Assembly: GCA_034401795.1 (NCBI GenBank)
Contig: CM067366.1
Coordinates: 76,765,128 to 76,829,127 of the forward strand
Reading direction: 5' to 3'
DNA length: 64,000 bases
Source of the DNA: Chaetoderma sp. LZ-2023a
Taxonomy: Eukaryota > Mollusca > Caudofoveata > Chaetodermatida > Chaetodermatidae
Of this stretch, positions 61,567 to 64,000 are shown piece after piece. Position 1 is the first letter of the stretch, and each line of letters starts with the position of its first letter. Both the position numbers and the translations under genes were made by a program. The notes under the pieces are model-generated. The model saw nothing but the letters and a program-made list of their open reading frames with translations, searched no databases and was not told the DNA's origin.

Positions 61567-62490
61567 TAAATTGTCAAAAATTATCTTATTATTGGTCACT
61601 GGGTAAGCAGAAATTTTAATTTTCTTGACCATTACACATTTGATGAATGTCCATTTGGTAGATAACAGAAATCTTTTTTTTTTGTAAATGTTCGTTATAA
61701 ATTTACATTAATACTCTTTTTGGCTGCAAAAATTAAAACTTCCTTGAAAAGTATTGGAAATTAAATGGTTACTTGAAAGAAATAGTATTTTGAGCGCTGT
61801 AATACGTTGTTGACACAAGAGAGGTTAATAACACTATGTTCACCCTCTTGAAATATTCGTCAATATATGTGCCCATGGTTAGCTAAATCCAGAGACAGTT
61901 AACTAGAGACGCTACAAATTAACATTATTTGGTACGCTATTCAAGGGCGACAAATATGCCATATAACGTCTCACATTATCGCGCCTCATCCAATCCATGA
62001 AAGAAGACTATTTTCTTACAATTTACCACTGGAGTGTCTGGTTACCGATTCAGCCATTTCAGTGTTACATTGCCAAAATAGTCTCTTGATCCTGTAAATG
62101 AATGGTTCTCAAAACAACTGCAGAAGTCGTATTTAGCCAGTTTGGTTGGGAGATGGTTAAATAGTACAATGTTAAGTTAACCACGGCAAACTAACCGATA
62201 TTGTCAGTAGTACGGCGTGTCGAGCCTCTACGTATCGGTCTCCGCTAAAGCATAGTTTGCATCTGCTCGGACCCTCGGGACATGTGACAGGTATTTGGAA
62301 GAAGGGTGGCGTACACAGCTCCTCGGGCTTATCCGAGCGTAATGCAACGCGGTCTTTTGTCAGTCAGTGTCAGAACTGAACGACCTAAAGCAGTTATCTC
62401 CTTACTCTGAGATTTACCGTAAATAATGTCATAATATCGCAATAATATTGTTTACCCGTTTTGGGATGGATCGAACCCCAAGCACAAGGT
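61567..62490. other. Unassigned sequence with a second copy of the hairpin
   Basis: 62017-62070 (TTTACCACTGGAGTGTCTGG, then CAGCCATTTCAGTGTTACAT) resembles the reverse complement of the hairpin at 61513-61566 with its flank AATTTACCACTGG. No gene is recognised. Confidence 0.5.
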
Positions 62491-62494
62491 AGCT

Positions 62495-62770
62495 ATACAG
62501 ATATGCTGGTGAATATCTTTAATATAAGTTAACTGTGTGTTGGGTGGTGTTACTGCATATGGCAGCAATAGCGCCAGTTAAATTATTTTCAAAATGTCCA
62601 ACCGAATGTTTATTTAATATTAGAGACACGGACTAGTTAATGTTCCTGGCGAACCTAGATGCGTCAGTCATATACATTTTGATCGTCACGTCAGAGTACA
62701 TGGGACTTAATTGAGTATGACGTCATATACATATTCATCAATTGCGATATAAATATGCAATAGATGTTTT
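62495..62770 (+). repeat. CRE-hairpin repeat
   Basis: The hairpin at 62509-62603 has GGTGGTGTTACTGCATATGG and CAGCAATAGCGCCAGTTAAA. The right flank has ATGTTTATTTAATATTAGAG, GATCGTCACGTCAGAG and GAGTATGACGTCATATACAT, which includes a perfect TGACGTCA. Confidence 0.85.
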
Positions 62771-62799
62771 ATCAGGTTACTATGCGTCGGGTGGGAAAT

Positions 62800-62960
62800 G
62801 GATGTTTGGATGGATGGATGGATTAGTATTATTATATGACTCATTTCTATAGCTCTTATCAAAAAAGCGCTTTGAATGGGCGGGCGGGCGGGCGGGTTGG
62901 GTAGAATGGCGGACAGACGGCGGACTGGCGGGCGGGTGGGTGGGCGGGCGGGTGGTAAAT
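62800..62960. repeat. Short GGAT and GGGC tetranucleotide arrays
   Basis: Four GGAT units at about 62807-62822. GGGC units at 62878-62896 and 62929-62955 are interrupted by GGGT. Confidence 0.85.
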
Positions 62961-63295
62961 AGTGAATAGAATGGAAATGAGATTTTGTGAAATGCGATTT
63001 TATAATAATCAGATTATAAATATAGACCCCTTCAACATTTTATTATCCATTTGATGTGGTCAGTTTTATACATTTAGATTTTAGAAATATGAAATCAGTT
63101 TGTAATGTGTAAGGCATAGGCATGCTGAACGCCTTTAACCTCGCTAATATGATTTAATTCAATTCAGTGTATTACTCCCAGACTTTATCCAAAGTATGTG
63201 GGGAACATATTTACATTCATATAGGTATATACTAGTGCTGTACAAGTGTACAAGTTTATAGCAGTTTTTTTGTATCAGAAATAACAGTACTACTG

Positions 63296-63541
<246 letters not shown>

Positions 63542-63542
<1 letters not shown>

Positions 63543-64000
63543 ATTTTTGGAAACTTAATATTTCCTTGCTGAATGATTTTGAGTACCATTGATGTATTGA
63601 AAGTTTCTGTCGTTTTAAGCTCCGCAACACATCAGAATTTGAATGCTTGATTTCTTGGTGGGAAGAGGTTATACTAGGGTTTGCTAATATATCAAGGCAA
63701 TATTCTTTTAAAAAAGCAAGGAAAGTGCGCAAAGAGGAGAGAAGGTTGATTCGTCTACAAACCCTAATGTTTCGTAAAGTTTCAAGCGCCGATATTCATT
63801 TGACTGAGGTTTTGGAGGAGACCAGGTTAAAATTATCATAAATAGAACTAACTGTACAGAGCAGAAGGCGCAAAAATAAGATCAAAGGCCCAATTGTATT
63901 CTGAAGATGAACAACCGACAAAATATTTGTGTGAGCTAGAAAAGTCTAGAGGTGTGGAAAAGATAATTACGGGCCTTAAAATAAATGGGCACATTGTTAA
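63542..64000 (+). mobile_element. L1/Tx1-like LINE ORF2 fragment, runs off the window
   Basis: Directly after the TAG array the plus strand reads DFWKLNISLLNDFEY, then SEFECLISWWEEVILGFANI, a coiled KKARKVRKEERRLIRLQ segment, then EGAKIRSKAQLYSEDEQPTK and YLCELEKSRGVEKIITGLKI up to the last base. This is the linker between endonuclease and reverse transcriptase in L1/Tx1-type ORF2 proteins. There is an in-frame TGA at 63590-63592. A stop at 63839-63841 is followed by a +1 shift before AKIRSK (63870). The RT would lie beyond 64000. Confidence 0.82.

Overview
The window looks like non-genic, repeat-dominated DNA from an animal, probably a marine invertebrate such as a mollusc. The species cannot be fixed from the sequence. 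Supporting signs are AT-rich intergenic sequence, very long simple repeats, Tc1/mariner transposons, three different LINE families, hAT-type miniature elements, and no operon-like gene packing. I saw no rRNA, tRNA or CRISPR array. No complete host gene could be supported.

Layout. 1-19 kb is built mainly from two long, diverged copies (346-2885 and 16627-18935) of one repeat family. Between them lie a C2H2 zinc-finger coding region (7264-8364, minus strand), a split dispersed repeat (5865-6183 versus 9281-9462 plus 11580-11722) and Tc1 copy 1 (9629-11246). 19-28 kb holds more copies of the same repeat family, unassigned ORFs with an LTR-like promoter (19875-21500), and mostly unassigned sequence. 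28-31 kb is a foldback-like element of palindromic words next to a 2 kb degenerate satellite. 31.4-32.0 kb is a compound tetranucleotide array. 39.6-41.0 kb is a non-autonomous element packed with ATGCAAAT octamers. 41.4-43.7 kb is an RNase H-bearing LINE abutting a fragment of a second LINE family, whose longest copy is at 49.2-50.8 kb. 45.6-46.6 kb has nested tandem repeats and a 166-residue ORF with an internal duplication. 52.4-54.8 kb is trinucleotide and tetranucleotide expansion, followed by Tc1 copy 2 (54811-56466). 59.2-61.2 kb holds a short possible host-gene piece, a LINE fragment and a hAT miniature element. The window ends inside an L1/Tx1-like LINE (63542-64000).

The most interesting signal is an apparently uncharacterised dispersed family seen at about 18 places on both strands. 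Its core is a hairpin with arms of about 40-58 bp. One flank often carries TGACGTCA-type (CRE) sites and the other a CAG|GTAAG splice-donor-like sequence. It explains more of the window than any other element. No gene pathway can be reconstructed: the proteins that can be named are mobile-element enzymes (DD34E transposase, reverse transcriptases, RNase H), and most copies are visibly decayed.
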